In this document: piece after piece, positions 33,571-46,900 of the stretch
Position numbering within the stretch: position 1 is the stretch's first letter
Layout of the letters: the number at the start of each line of letters is the position of its first letter
The notes under the pieces: generated by a model
Database searches by the model: none
Told to the model about the DNA's origin: nothing
What the model saw: only the letters and a program-made list of their open reading frames with translations
Made by a program: the position numbers and the translations under genes
From: Paroedura picta
Lineage: Eukaryota > Chordata > Lepidosauria > Squamata > Gekkonidae
Direction: 5' to 3'
Assembly (NCBI RefSeq): GCF_049243985.1
Contig: NC_135373.1
Coordinates: 95,661,213-95,725,212, forward strand
DNA length: 64,000 bases

Positions 33571-34399
33571 AGACGGCCAAGGGGACCTCCAGTTTCCTTT
33601 CTGTATTAATTGTTGGGGGCAAGCCATGGCAGAGTGATCAGATTTTATCGGCAAAATGGCTTGCAAAAGCCTCACAGCTAATAGCTAATTCCCTTACCTT
33701 CGAGAGTGGCAATTAGATTTACTGGAGTACTCAATGACTTACCAGTTCATCTCTTTGAAATCATCAGAGAAAGCTATTTTTACACACACAGTCTGTGTCC
33801 CAAGACAATTAAGTATGCATGTGTTGACATATTGTTTTGCCACAACCTTCTGCCTCCTACAACCAACAACACTTCTGCTATCTCCATCTGTTAAAAGGCA
33901 CACCCTAAGCTGCTTTGTCAGCCCTTAGCAACTTCCCCTGCAGGGGGTTTCTGTTAAATCATGGAGCAGGCTACCACATTGTAAAAATACTTTAAAATAA
34001 TGATGGAGAAACATATAGCATGTAATTCTGCCCTAAAGCAAGCCTATCTCAGGGACACTGTAGCTCTGCTCATGTGTTAAGGTTAATGTCCATTTATTTA
34101 TTTTTAATTTGATTTATAAAACCACCCCTCTTGGCCCAGCTGTCTCAGAATGGTGTACTTTATTTGCATAATGCCAGTAGGTTAGACCTGAATTTGACAT
34201 GGTTAAGTGGGAGAAATAGTTTCCTGGTAACATTCATGACTTCTTTGACAAAGGTGTCTTCCCATATTGCAGAGGCCAATATACATTTGGGATAGGAGTC
34301 ATTTTATAGGTGTGAATAACTCAGAACATGTTTAGCAAGTAATTTTTCTATTGTACATAACAGGAAAAATGGAGATATCTCATGACCACACTTTGCCAT
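33571..34399. other. Intergenic, mostly nothing recognised
   Basis: 34090-34165 (TTTAATTTGATTTATAAAACC...GGCCCAGC) resembles the L2 3' UTR at 30050 in minus orientation. The rest shows nothing I can name. Confidence 0.4.
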
Positions 34400-34674
34400 G
34401 GAGCTTGGTGAAGTGGTTAAGAGTGGCAGTTTCTAATCTGGTAAGCCAGGTTTGATTCCTCACTCCTCCACTCTACCCACTAAGCTGGGTGACCTTAGGC
34501 TAGTTACAGCCCTGGTGGTGCTGTTCTCACAAAGCAGTCCTGTCAGAGATCTCTCAGCCTCACCTACCTCACAGGGTGTCTGTTCTGGGGAGGGGAAGGG
34601 AAAGCAATTGTAAGGGGCTTTGAGACTCCTATGGGTAGTGAAAAGCTGGGTATAAAAAACAACCCTTCTTCTAT
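34400..34674 (+). mobile_element. tRNA-derived SINE, plus orientation
   Basis: GAGCTTGGTGAAGTGGTTAAG, a B-box-like AGGTTTGATTCC, CTCACAGGGTGTCTGTTCTG and a GGGTATAAAAAACAACCC tail mark the 1518 family. Confidence 0.75.
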
Positions 34675-35084
34675 TTTTCACACCATTGGGATTTTGAAAC
34701 ACCTTTGTTGACTTTCATCCTTATCAAGAAAGTTAGATATTTGAAAGAGAGTAAACATCCAATAAGCAATGCATCCAGCAAAGAACTCTGAAGACTTATC
34801 ACTCACTCTGCATGATATATTGTTCCTAGAGTTCCACTGTCAGCACCAAGGATCCAACCTCAATGCCTTCCAGACTCTCCATAAAAGACTACTAGGGCTT
34901 ACATGAAAGGGAATCTGGGTATCTGTGATCACAGGGCCATCTTTGACTTTTCTACATTTTCTTATCCAGTTGGGCCAAAATATATGGAGAATGAAAGCAT
35001 CTCTATTTGGGAGGCAGAACGGGCAAAGAGAAGTGATTCACAAAAACCAAGAAAGCAGGTAAAATCTAAGAGGACACAAATAAT

Positions 35085-35440
35085 ATATAAATTATTTATT
35101 TATTTCTTAAATTTATATACTGCCATTCCCGACTGGGCTCATGGCGGTTTACAACAGTAAAAGAATAAAAGTACAATAAAACCCACTTATTCCCCTAATA
35201 ACAATGCATAAAACCATGAATACCAAGGCGGCTGGTGAAAAAAGCCCACTGGCTATCTATTCCCCTCGTCCAACCGGGAGCAAGCAGATGGACACAGGGA
35301 GTCCAGATCAAATATTGGGACCCCACCTCAACCAAATGCCTGGTGGAAGAGCTCTGTCTTGCAGGCCCTGCGGAAAGTTGACAACTCCAACAGGTCCTGT
35401 AGCTCTTCCGGGAGTATTAATGAATAAATGCCTTTGGGGA
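35085..35440 (-). repeat. L2-like LINE 3' UTR fragment, minus orientation
   Basis: TTATTTATTTATTTCTTAAATTT, then ATATACTGCCATTCCCGACTG, AACCAAATGCCTGGTGGAAG and GCTCTGTCTTGCAGGCCCTG closely follow the 3' UTR of the L2 at 30050-30420. Confidence 0.6.
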
Positions 35441-35639
35441 AAGCATTATAATAATTCTAATTCTTTTATATAATTGAGTGTCATAACTGTGTGGGCGAAT
35501 AAGATTTTGGGGGACAAATTAGGCTCTATCTAGCTCAGAAAAACTTCTACTAGAATAAAATTTGTTCATCTTAAAAATCCAAAAATTGTTTAGTTTGCTG
35601 CAGCAGACTTCATATTCTGCACAATTGCCAGATAGGTTC

Positions 35640-36460
35640 AAAAGAACACTTGCCTGGAACTTGCAAGAAAATCCAATCAAGGTCTGCTGCTGGGAGGCAG
35701 TGGCCTGAACTTGTCCAGCAGACCACATTTGCAAAGGAAAGGGGTGCAAAGGAAGGCTTTTGCAGGCTCCAGGACTGTTGTGTGGGTTGGGCGGGGCAAG
35801 GTTCCTGTGGCTGCCCCAGGCCAGCCAATCGCACGCTTATGCATACTAGCCTGGCTTGGGGACGGGAGGAGCTCTGAGTGGACCTGGATTTTAATTCTCA
35901 CTCCAATCCTCCCCTCCTCTATTTAGATGGGCAGCTATGGGGACCTCACCCTCAATGGGCTCTATTTCTCAGCCCACCCTTCCCGCGTTCTCAGTTGTTA
36001 TGAATTGAGCTCAGTATTTCTGCTTGTTTCACTTCTCTTCGTCAGTTTTTGGGGTGGTTTGGGCACTGGGCTGGATCCTCTGTGGGGAAGGCTATACATG
36101 CCTGCTTGTCTCCTGTTTTGGGGACTCCCTTAAGAGGTCTTGGATGTAGAGCCATTGAGCAGCATGGCCCTGTTTGGGGGCTGTCGGCTGACTCTCACCA
36201 CGTGGCAAGGGAACCACACAGTGGCCAGCAACCATGCATATTCCGGTTGCAATAACCTATGGCCTAATGCAATAAGGTTTGACTTGGACAACCATGCAGA
36301 TTCCAGGACTTGCCATTCCACCGTTCCTCCCCAGCCGACAGCCTAGGCAGGGACAGGTATATAGAGTGGCAGAAAGGTTTCCCAATGCAGAATCCGTCCC
36401 CATGTTGCACCAATGTTCCTGCAGTTGTAATTCAATAAAATTGTGACTGGATTTATCCAA
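35640..36460. other. Unassigned stretch ending in AATAAA
   Basis: GC-moderate sequence without a splice-supported frame, ending near CAATAAAATTGTGACTGG. It could be a solo terminal repeat of an old retroelement, but without a second copy in the window this is a guess. Confidence 0.25.
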
Positions 36461-36486
36461 AACTGGTTTTATATACTGTTTCTATC

Positions 36487-36575
36487 CCACATGCAGGCAG
36501 CTGGGTGACCTTGGGCTCGCCACAGCACTGATAAAGTTGTTCCTACCGAGCAGTGATATCAGGACTCTCTCAGCC
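36487..36575 (+). mobile_element. tRNA-derived SINE fragment
   Basis: CATGCAGGCAGCTGGGTGACC, ATAAAGTTGTTCCTACCGAG and TATCAGGACTCTCTCAGCC match the middle of the 1518 family, followed by a (CTT)n-like stretch to 36605. Confidence 0.65.
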
Positions 36576-36605
36576 ATCGTCGTCGTCTTCTTCTTCTTCG
36601 TCTTC

Positions 36606-38379
36606 CTTGCCCCTGGGCCAGCAAATATAGTTTTGTTTGAATCAGAGGCATGCAGTTCCTGAATCTACGCTATGTAAACTCTTTATCACATTACAGAAAT
36701 CCGGTGACATTAAAGACTCACTTATTCATCTGAAAGGAATGAAAGGGGAGAAGGGGACGGGGAAAGTGAGGAACTGCATCATAAATCAGACAAGGTTCCT
36801 TATGTTAGAGCCTTGAACAGTTGACACATAAAGGATAACAACAGGTTAGAGATTCAAGCCTCTATCTCACCTTATGGTAAAAGATACAGAAGATAAAAGA
36901 TGAGATAAAAGATACAGAAGGTAAGATAACATGCTCAAAACATGTTGAGAACAGTCTTTTAAGGTTTCCAAAAAGTAGGTCATGTTATTTGAAAGGGAAT
37001 GGAGGAAGATTCTGCCTTACTTTCACTTCTGAGTCCAGCCTCACCCACTGGAATAAACAATATTCCTCCTATGCTCACACTGAAGCAGTTCTTGTGATTT
37101 ACGTGCTCTTATTTCCAGGAGAATTACTTCAAATGAACTTGCATCATGTACTGGCTGCAGTACTAGGCAAGAGAAGTAGCAGCTCTGAGATCATGGTAAA
37201 AAAAAAAAAAAAGGCAAACCTGGTCTAGGCTGGAGCTGTAAAAGGAGTCCAGAGAACCAGTGGCAGTCTGCTGAGGAAGGGGGTCCTAGGTAGCCCTTCC
37301 AGGGCAGGTCCCTTCCTTCTGCCCATCACCTTTGCTGGACTCCTTTTCTCTCCTTCCACTCTGTTTCTTTGTAGATGCCTCCACATGACTCTTGGCCCCT
37401 TTAGACTGACCACTGGCCCTTCAACAAAGAGGTCCAACAGGAATTCCTCTGGTGAGATTAATGGCCAGTCCATCCCTTGGTGCAGTTGTAGCATTAGCCT
37501 TTACCTTTCCTCTTCAGGACAGAAAAAGCAAGTTCCTTTTCGGCAGGGTTGCCTATCACTAGGAGACTAGGTCAAGTACATCATTGACGTGTATCTCCCA
37601 CCCACCCAGTTTTGGAGCACTGCTCACACATGAAGCAAAACATTTGCCCAGAATACCTCAAGCAACAGGATGTTATTTTCTTTTATTCATGTAACCATTC
37701 CTTAATTCTCTAAGTAAACTCTTTTTATGGAAGTTCAACACACATGCCTTGCATGATCATTTTTTACACTTCCCTGACACAATTCCATTCCCTCTCTTGA
37801 GTTTCTTCTTCCTCCTAATCAATCTGAAATAATATTCAGAAAAAAATGTAGTAAATGTAGTGAATTCTCTTGTATCACACTCAGTTTTTAAAAATAACAT
37901 GCCAATGAGAGCTCATAAGGGCAGGAAGGAGGGAAGAAGGAATGTGTGTCTGCACAGAAGATGTTAATGAACAACAGTTACAAATAAATGCAACTCTGCA
38001 TTCATCTTTTGTATTCTTGGGCAGCCCCACACCCGCAACACTAGTGAGCCGCTCACTTCAGGAGGTTCTCACTGGAACAGAGCCTGCAGCACTGCTTCTT
38101 TTCTTGCCTGCAAGTCCAGAACATAATATTCTCTTATGACCAGGTCACTGACTTGCAGACATTTAGTAGTGGCATCTGGCTATGGAACACTTCAGATGAG
38201 CCCTGTGCTCCAGTTGAATGAGCTTTAGCATCAAGAAGACATGAGACTTTTGCCATCTTATAACTGGAATGAATTACAGTCACCACCCATAGGGCCAATG
38301 ACTGTGCCAAAGCTGCCCTATCTTTCTAAGGGTCCCATTAACAAATAAATAAATAAAACCGTTATATTGTGCTGTTATT
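36606..38379. other. Intergenic, nothing recognised
   Basis: A 12-A run at 37198-37211 may be the tail of an old retroposed piece. Frames near 37225-37500 resemble the DIRS-like element to the right, but not clearly. No host exon found. Confidence 0.35.
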
Positions 38380-38492
38380 TTGGTTACAATTATTAGTTAT
38401 CAGTTATACATGTTACAGACTGTTTTATGTATTGTTCTCTGTTATGATGTAAACCGCCCTGAGCCTCCGGGGAGGGCGGTATATAAGTATGA

Positions 38493-38547
<55 letters not shown>

Positions 38548-38549
38548 AA
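38380..38549 (+). repeat. L2-like 3' end followed by (TAAA)n microsatellite
   Basis: GTAAACCGCCCTGAGCCTCC and GGGAGGGCGGTATATAAGTA are the L2 3' terminus, followed by an AAAT array at 38492-38549. A shorter L2 end with a TAAACAAACAAAC tail lies at 18910-18965. Confidence 0.7.
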
Positions 38550-40559
38550 CCTTGGATTTCCAGAAATGTTTGGCTCTTTCTAAGTAATATAGAATGGCCC
38601 TCCTAACATCTGTCTGAGAGCTTGGGGTGGGGAGGAAAACTGGTAAAATAATTTCTTGAGCCAGGTGGGACCTGGAAAAAGACCATGGGGAGGAAGTCTA
38701 ACTTGGGGTGAAGAATCACCCCCTTGTTAAAGATTTTATGAAAAGGTGGACTCACCCTAAGATCCATTAACTCTCCAACCCTCCTAGCTGAGGTAACTGT
38801 GACCAGCAGTGCCACCTTCATAGAAAGTAGTCCTAATAAACAAGCAGCCAATGGCTTGAAGGTGGGCTTCATGAGGGTGGCTAACACCAAAGGCCCACAT
38901 TAGAAACATTAACTGCTGTGTCGACTGATGTACCAAACAGTGGTACTTTGAACCTCCTCATGAAAAGCCACAGTGTTTATTATACAAGTCTGTACTGAGG
39001 ACACCACTGAGCCCAAATGAATTAAAATAATAAACATGTAATGGGGAAGTGAATGGGTCCTTGCCTTTAGCAGAAGCCCAAGCCTTGAAATGGATCCATT
39101 TCCTATGTCTAGTTGAAGGCTTCCTAGCCTGTAACAAAACTGCTCTGACCCCTTGGGAAAAGGAATTTCTTATGGTAGAACGCAGCCGAATCAAATCATG
39201 GTGCCGCAGGGACATGTATATAAGCAAGTCCGGGGCAGGAGGGCGGGGGAGAATGTAGTCTCTCACCAGGTGCAACAGCTTTGAGAACCAAATCTGCCTG
39301 GGCCAAAATGGAGCCACCAGAATGCAGTTTGTACCTTCCAACAGCATCTTCTCTATCATCCTGCTCAGAAACAGAAAAGAGAGGGGGAAGTGTGAATGAG
39401 CATTCCCGACCAAGAAATCTGTAATGCATCCCCCCAATTATGTCTGCTTAGCCTGGCAATATTGCTTAGCCTGGCAGAGTCTTTTTGGCCTGGGCCATGG
39501 CAAAGAGGTCCAACTGAGAGTATCCCCCAAATTCAGAAAATCTCAATATATTTGTTCTGTATGGACCACACGCACTTTGTTTGGTATACCCTGCTTAATC
39601 TGCCTGCTTTTGTATTTAGCATCTCTGCTAGATCAATAGCATTGGGAGTATTTTTCATGCTGCAATTACTAATCAGCACAGTTGCTGGGAACTTATCCTT
39701 CCCTGTTTGTTAATATAAATCATAGCCATGGTGTTATCTGTCAGCACTAATACTTTCTTATCTGCAAGAACATCTAAGGAAGAGGTTAGGGAAAACCTAA
39801 GTGCACGAAGCTCCAGGACATTAATATGTAGTTTCTCTTGGATCAGGGCCCACTTACCCTGAGCTGACATGCCCTAGCAATGTACCCCGCAGCCCTCTAA
39901 AGAGGCATCTATGGTTAGTGATCTGGGGAACTCAAAAACCAAACCCCCCCCCCCATTGAGAGCTTTGAATCCTGCAACCATGTGCAGACATCTAACCACC
40001 ATCAAAAGTAGCCCCCTGGAAGGTATTTATTGGAATTTTTGAGAAACCACACTTGTATGTCTCGTACCAAGTGGTACTGCAGCAGTTGTAGAAGCCATAA
40101 GCCCCAGCAAAAGTTGGATAGCTCTCATTGCTATCACTTCCTGGTACAATTCCATACCATAACTCTGAGGCTTCTGGCTCTTACTGGGGGCAAAAAGGCC
40201 CTACCCTGAGTAGCATCAGGGACAGCCCCAATGAATTGAACTTTCTGAAAATGTACAAGTAGGATTTTTTCCAATTAACTACCTAATCTAGGGCACCACA
40301 TAAGGGAACCACCTTGCGTAATTGAGCACCTAAAGATTCTTGAGTGCGAGCCAACAAAAGACAGTCATCAAGGAAAGATAGAGTAATATTGTATATGCAA
40401 AAATTCAGCTACCACAGCCATATACTTAGTAAAAACACATAGCAGCAGGGAGTTTAATTTATTTGATGTTAAACATTAGCCTTTTCTCTCCTTGGTTAGA
40501 GACAATTATTCATAAATTCGTAGAACATGCTTCCTGATCTCTTTTGATATCTTCCCTTT

Positions 40560-40776
40560 TGTGGGAAGAACACTGGAATATTTTTCATCACTGACTTTGC
40601 CTTCTCTGAGAAGATGCTTCATGATAGCATGCCTACATTTATTACCAACACTAATAACCAAAGGTCAATATTTAAAAGTCTGTTATTCAGAGAGGCTCTG
40701 CACTTGTACAGTTAACCCACCCGAATCTATAGAGCACATATTCTTTCAGTGCGAGCGACGGAAACGGCTACAGTGT
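40560..40776 (+). mobile_element. Short non-LTR LINE fragment
   Basis: A plus-strand frame ends in C-T-V-N-P-P-E-S-I-E-H-I-F-F-Q-C, the cysteine/histidine-bearing tail common to LINE C termini. Too short to name the clade. Lies in the gap of the DIRS-like element. Confidence 0.45.
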
Positions 40777-41022
40777 TAATTCCTTGTTCAGAAAGCTTTA
40801 TGGCTCTTGACCGAATTAACTTTGGACTCATCTGGTAGTCAAGGTATTTCGAAAGGCTTTCCCAAAGGAAAAGCTGATAACTACCCATTATGGCCAGATA
40901 GCTGGTTATACGAAAATATAGGAATAATAAAATTTTCTGCCCAGGGTTCCAGTCTCCAACTCTCAGTAGGGGATGTATACTGGTCTGGTCAGTGCTGAGC
41001 TTGTCTTCAAAAATAATGGAAG

Positions 41023-42640
41023 TGTCTGGGGATGGGCAAAGACCCTTGGGGGGGGGGGCTCAAATCCCGTGTGTTCCCAGACTAGGAAGCCAAAGGAGGG
41101 TGCATACTGTGAAGGCAAGCAGCAGAGGGACTAGAGAGGTGAACAGAGAACGGGACCTAAGAAGAGAAGAGGGGAGACTTACCTGGGAGAACGGCTGTCA
41201 CAAAAGTGGGCAACGCCCTGTGTCAAGAGGAACAAGTCGAGGGGGCAGGAACTCCTGTCTAAGAGGGAGGGGATGGAGATTGAAGGGGAATATAAAAGGG
41301 AGGAATGGGAATGTAAGGGGGAGCACAAAAAATAAATGAGAAAGAACGACTAAGCACAAACCACTGCCTCTGTGATTCTTACAAGGGAATGGAACCAAGG
41401 TGATCAAGACAGCTGAGGGTGGCAAAGGGGGGGCATGCAACCTGACGCCACAGTGGTAGAGAATGTGGGCACTTTAGGCATCCTGAAGATACACTGCAGA
41501 AAACACAGCCCAGTTGGATACACTGGACCTCAGAAAGGGACACAGTCTTTGAGGATCTACGGGCCAGTCTTTCCCAAGAAGTGGTGCTACTGAATCCAGA
41601 CTTTGACTGGCCATTCCTAGTACACACCGATGCTTCACAAAATGGGATAGGGGTGATGCTGTCTCAAGAGATTCAAGGGGAAGAGCAACCTATGTTGTTC
41701 CTCAGCTGGAAACGTAGCCCGCCCGAGACCAGATATTCTACCATTGAGAGGGAAGATAAAAGGATTACCTTGGTAATGGACCATGAACCCCTAAAATAGA
41801 TGTCCAAAGCCAAAGATAACAATGCCTGCATTATGAAGTGGTATCTCTCTCTCCTTTTTCCTATCAGGTCATCCATTGGCCACGACAAGCCCACCGTAAT
41901 ATGGACTTCCTCTCCAGGCTGTTCAATGTTGACCGTGGGGGAGCCCAAAGCCCCAGGGGGGAGGTGTGTCTGGGGATGGGCAAGAACACTCAGGAGTCAG
42001 CTCTCAAAACCCTCGCATCCCTGGACTAGGAAGCCAAAAGGAATGGGTGGAAGGCAGAGGTGACAGGGGAGCTGATACGGCTGGGGGAGAGACAAGCTCC
42101 GGACACCCTGGAACCATCCCAGAAAGGGCAGACGGGGAAGGAGTGAGGCGGAGAGGGAAAAGGCAAGACAAAAGAGAAGGAGAAAGGACTTACAGGAGGA
42201 GAGAGCTGCAGGAAAAGTCGTGATGCCGTGTTCCTGGCTGTGAAGACAAAGAGTGCTACGCGTGCCCAGCTGCAGGGAATAGATGAGGAGTTCTAAGGCA
42301 TAACCCTGCACCTACTCCACCCACAAAGGGCAGGCAATCAGCAGAGGGACCAGAGAATAACATGTGAACGGGTCCTGTAAAAAGAAGAGACTTACCTGGA
42401 AGAATGGCTGTTCTGGAAATGGCTGATGCCCTGTGTTGAGTGGAACAAATTGAGGGGGTGAGTATGCCCATCTAAGAGGGAGGGGTGGAGTTTGAAGGGG
42501 AATATAAAAAGGAGGAACGGGAATGTAAGGAGGAGCAAAAAATAAATGAAAAAGAATGATTAAGCACAAACAGCTGCCTCTGTGATTCTTACAAGGGAAC
42601 AGAATGGAGGTGATCCAGATGGCTGAGGGTGGCAAAGGAA
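41023..42640 (+). mobile_element. Fossil Ty3/gypsy-like LTR element, two terminal repeats
   Basis: Two direct repeats, 41023-41383 and 41967-42593, both begin TGTCTGGGGATGGGC and end GATTCTTACA, each containing an AATAAA-type signal. The internal part between them retains an RNase H-like segment of Ty3/gypsy type. The sequence after the right repeat resembles that after the left one, so an extra leader lies there, as in a recombined or tandem insertion. Broken, with most of the internal region missing, and old. It is inserted into the DIRS-like fossil. Confidence 0.65.
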
Positions 42641-44200
42641 GGGGGGGGGGCACAGGAAGATGATATAGTAGATGTGTTGACAAATACTCTGATGTAATCT
42701 AGTTCACTCTTTCTCCAGCTTCTGGGGAGTGGCCTGAACCAAAGCTGGTTTCTCCCATATAGAGACGGTAAGATCAGACAAGGTCTTTAAAATTGGGAAT
42801 GTTATTGTACTGGGAGTATCCAAATATCAGTGACTCAAGATCTTGCACTTTGGGCGAGTATCAGATGTTGCAATGTCTAACTCAAGAACCTCAGCCATAC
42901 ATAATACCTGTTTGCTAAAGGTCCTCTCTGGATGCAACTGGCATCGAATTCCCAATGGGGATGGATCCAAGGCACTCTCTGGGTTACAGTGGGAAGTTAT
43001 TGAAGTTTGTTCTTTGATATCATCATGATAAACAGAATGGACATCAAGTGACTAGGTCATGTGAAAATTCCATTGCAGGATCATGTTCTTCCAACAGTGG
43101 TGGTGATGTTGTTCCCAGTGGTTCAAATAGGAAAGGGTTATATAACATGAATTGCCTAGAAGGGAAAACTGGACTGGTCATCATTAGCACCAGATGAGGA
43201 GTCTGAAATCAATGCTATGTGGAATGATGAGAGTATATGGTGAATTTACCATCATGCCTGGGTCCAAATCCAAGACTTTTTTTTGTATAATACCAATCTC
43301 AGCACTTTGCTGGCCGACTTGGCTTTCTCGTGTTTATATTTCTTCATGAGCAGTTCCAATCTGGACCTAGCCTTTTTGGATAGCTATGGAGAAAGCGGAG
43401 CTGGTCATGACCCTTCTAGCTCAGGCACTACTGAAGCTGCTCTTTTTGGTGGAATAGGGGTGGGGGGTCTTGGTTGTTGAGACCATTGGAACCGAGTCAA
43501 CCAAGGAGGAGCCGGAATGCAATCCACCCAATGGGGCTGGAATAGTTGGAAATGCAGCTTCCAATCCAGACACAGATTTTGGTTGAGCAGAATTGTGACT
43601 AGGCAAGTCCTTCTCCCAAAGGGCTGCTTTTAGCCTGGAAGTTCTATACGAGCGAGCCTTAGGGGTGAAACGATTGGATATAGCACATACCAAGACAGTA
43701 TAGGTTTTCCCCAAGTACAACAAACACTATGCCACTATTAGGCATTTTGGTGCCACAAGCATTTTTGAAGAGTCGTTTGGATGCCATGGAGACCAGAAAA
43801 ATGGTCTCAAATCGATTATCAAATGACGAGTCTTCTCACCAACTGCAAAGATTATTCTTCTGTATTTAATTAATCTTTGAAAAGTGTAAGAAGAAACTCA
43901 ATACTCAGTACTGATGACAAAACAAAATGGAACTCACTAGAAAAATATCCCATTCAAGTGGCGGCAAAAAAAGAAACTGGGTGAAGAGGGCATCCCGCCT
44001 CTGAAGTACATGAAGCATTTGGTGCGAAAACCCACGCATGCGCTGGCTCCAAATAGAACGAAGCATCCTGATTTCCTTGAGAAAGTCATCCCAGCAGGGA
44101 GAGCGGGCTACAGGGTGGGAGACTGGTTCCTCTTGGAAATCCATGTAAACATCACCCAGGTCCCATCACAACACTGAGGACAAGACTGGACATAAATATG

Positions 44201-45441
44201 TTAAAGTATCAGAACAAAATCAGTAATGAACATATTCTCAATTTTTTTTGAAAAAGCAAGAAAAAATGCCCATGGCCAGGCTGCAAGTACAATTCCTAAT
44301 ATAGGGCTGCACAAGATGATGGAAGATGAATATAAAAGGATTACAGGAGTTCCCTAGGGCAAACACATCCTCCCTCCTACTCAACCTCTTTAAAAACAAT
44401 GTTTATATTCTGCATAATTCAGTGTTGGGTTCCATTATAACAGATCAATCATCAGTAGCGACAAATGAACAAAAGAAAGTGTAATAAGCTAGCCGCAATG
44501 TCAAGAACCTAAGCCTAGGGGTCTAAGTGAGCAGTGCCCCAGTCCATGGGTCTTTGAAGTTATGTGTACATAAGTAAACAGACCTTTGTAAAAATGGTAT
44601 CACTAAGCAACTCAGTCTCTGCGATTTAATAGCAAGAAAATAACACTAACTAGGCATGGGCACAAGCTGCATTTTTACAGTTTGGTTCATGGTTCAACCA
44701 TGAACCAAACAGCAAACCAAACTGGTTCATATAGGTTCCTGAGCCATTTAAAGTTTAAACCACTGCATTCTGCTTCCTTCAAAAGTTGCTAGAATCCAAT
44801 TCATTTTTTTTTTACCAATGGGGACCATATAAAGAAATCTGTGAGGAGATTGTTGAAGTTCAATGGCCAGTAAGCAAGGCAGCAAATAAATATTTATAGT
44901 TAATCCTGCAATTCCTGATTTCATTGTGAAACTCCTCATAACCTTCTAGGGAACTCTTGAACTGCACAGAATAAAATATGAAAACCACTCTATCTGCATT
45001 TAGAAATTGGATAGGCATAAGGAAGGATCACCTTCTGTCCTAACAAGGGCTTGTGAAACCCCTAAAGTACACTCACAGGCCCTTGTGTGAAAAATGCTAA
45101 TATTCAGAAATATTATTGGAAACCTGAAAGCAGTTATGTAATTTCAGCATTACTTAAATATGTTTTCTTTCTGAAGGGAGAAGAGATATACACTATTTCA
45201 GTAATATGTGATATGTTTTGTCAGTTCACTGTAATATAAGCAAGGTATTTTTTCCCCATAAGCTGCTTGCTTGTTTTGCGTTCTGCTTAGTACTATTCGC
45301 GCTGCAAATAAAGTATTAGCTGAGGCACATACCTTCATACAGGTTAATCCAGTTAGTTATGCTTCCTTGCACAACGATACCATTGTTAAGAGGCACAAAC
45401 TGAACTATGTGGGAATACATCATCCCACCTACGGGGCCATC
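44201..45441. other. Intergenic, nothing recognised
   Basis: AT-rich. I see no exon, no repeat family, and no RNA gene. Confidence 0.4.
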
Positions 45442-45525
45442 CTAAGCAGTGTTACACCCTTCTAAGTCCATGGGAATCAATGGGCTTAAAAGGGCGTAAT
45501 GCTGCTTAGGATGGCACTATCAGTC
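45442..45525. mobile_element. Palindromic MITE
   Basis: GGCCATCCTAAGCAGTGTTA and its near complement at the right (CTGCTTAGGATGGCAC) enclose CTAAGTCCATGGGAATCAATGG. A diverged relative is at 12949-13022. The target duplication is unclear. Confidence 0.65.
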
Positions 45526-45837
45526 ACTTTTGGCACAATAGTTTATGGTTTCTCAAGGATAACATAGAAGCCAATTATTATACAAAAAATTATATTTTGG
45601 CTTTCTGCCCTCATAATGGCCAGCAAGGCAGCTAACATACATAATAAAATCACATCTAAAAGCCATTAAAACCAACAAACCCCCACATCATTAACACAAT
45701 TAAAACAGCGCTAAAAGTAATGACAAAGAATAAAAACGAACTGATTTTCAATAGCATCCAAACAACATCCTTCCCTAATAATCCTCTTTCTATGTCTTCC
45801 CCTGCTTAGGCCAAACTTTTCTTGGAAGTCCATAATC

Positions 45838-45914
45838 GGATGGATGGATGGATGGATGGATGGATGGATGGATGGATGGATGGATGGATGGATGGATGGA
45901 TGGATGGATGGATG
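45838..45914 (+). repeat. (GGAT)n tetranucleotide microsatellite
   Basis: About 19 uninterrupted GGAT units. A minus-strand reading gives Ser-Ile-His-Pro repeats, which are a by-product. Confidence 0.97.
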
Positions 45915-46514
45915 CTGCGTAGATGGGAAAGGTAAATCTCGGCACCATTTCCCCATCCTCAGCTCAGCCTCTGCCCTGGCTGCCATTTCCCATCACCCCT
46001 GGAGGTTTTTGGAGGCTTTTCTTTTTAAAAAATTGGCAACTGACATACTGCAATAATGTGATGACATTTTAACTGTTTTCATTATTTAAAGATAATTCTC
46101 TATTCCTTTTTGTTGCAGAAATATACTTCCACCCATCTCCCTGTAATGAAAAGGTCTTAAAAAATAACTCATAAGCTGCTAACGCAGAAAGGCTAACAGA
46201 AAGATCATTAGAAAGTTTTGACACTATATGTCAATTCCATTTTAAAAAGCCTGGAAAAAACCCTGTTGGCGAGGGGGGTGGGGGTGGCAGGCAAGGGAAA
46301 TGAGGCAAAGAAAGTACCATGAGAACTGCAACATGGATTCTCTGGTGGCAGCTGCACAGAATTGTTGCCACATGACAGTGACTCCTGAGTACACTTATGT
46401 CAGTAGCGAGTCTACCTGTATTCCTTTTCCATCAGATCTTTCCTACTCCAGGGCATTGCTAATGCTGGTGTGGTAGCACCTGACTAGGCAGCATCTCACA
46501 CTAGCTCAAGGGCA

Positions 46515-46900
46515 ACTTTTTCAGTTAATGCTTAATTGTAAGTTTCCTTAAAACCTGAGTATATGCTGCTGAGTCTCTGTCTGGAAAAGCTACCCCGCCA
46601 AGCAGAGAACTTCTTTCACGCCATGACTGCGGCCAGAATGATTCTGGCAAAGGAATGGAAACTGTCGACTCTACCTTCGATATCGGCTTGGTTGGATAAA
46701 CTTGCAGATCTTTCAAAAATGGCCAATCTTAACTAGTCAGGTTAACGGGAGACCAACACAAGAATTTCAGGGACAATGGCATTATTACTCAGACTTTCCC
46801 AGCAGATAGAACTGAGGGTGGGGCAAGAAAATATATATTCATTAAAATCCCATAAGGGGGGCTCAATGTATTTGCTAAATCTTACTTCTTCTGTGTAACA
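46515..46900 (+). mobile_element. L1-type LINE 3' fragment
   Basis: A plus-strand frame encodes A-M-T-A-A-R-M-I-L-A-K-E-W-K and S-A-W-L-D-K-L-A-D-L, the conserved L1 ORF2 C-terminal pattern. It is followed by non-coding sequence and an A-rich end near 46930. Confidence 0.65.

Larger units (their letters stand above)
38590..44200 (-). mobile_element. Fossil DIRS-like (tyrosine-recombinase) retrotransposon, minus orientation, nested insert
   Basis: Minus-strand fragments recall, in order from the right, a gag-like region (about 44150-42660), reverse transcriptase (about 40450-40150), an RNase H-like stretch (about 39950-39680) and a tyrosine recombinase (about 39440-38600). A Ty3/gypsy-like fossil (41023-42640) and another LINE piece sit inside it. 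It is broken in many places and looks old. Outer limits are approximate. DIRS elements are abundant in squamates and fish. Confidence 0.65.

Noticed and set aside
45711-45986. A Ser-Ile-His-Pro repeat protein
   Set aside because: It is the translation of a GGAT microsatellite.
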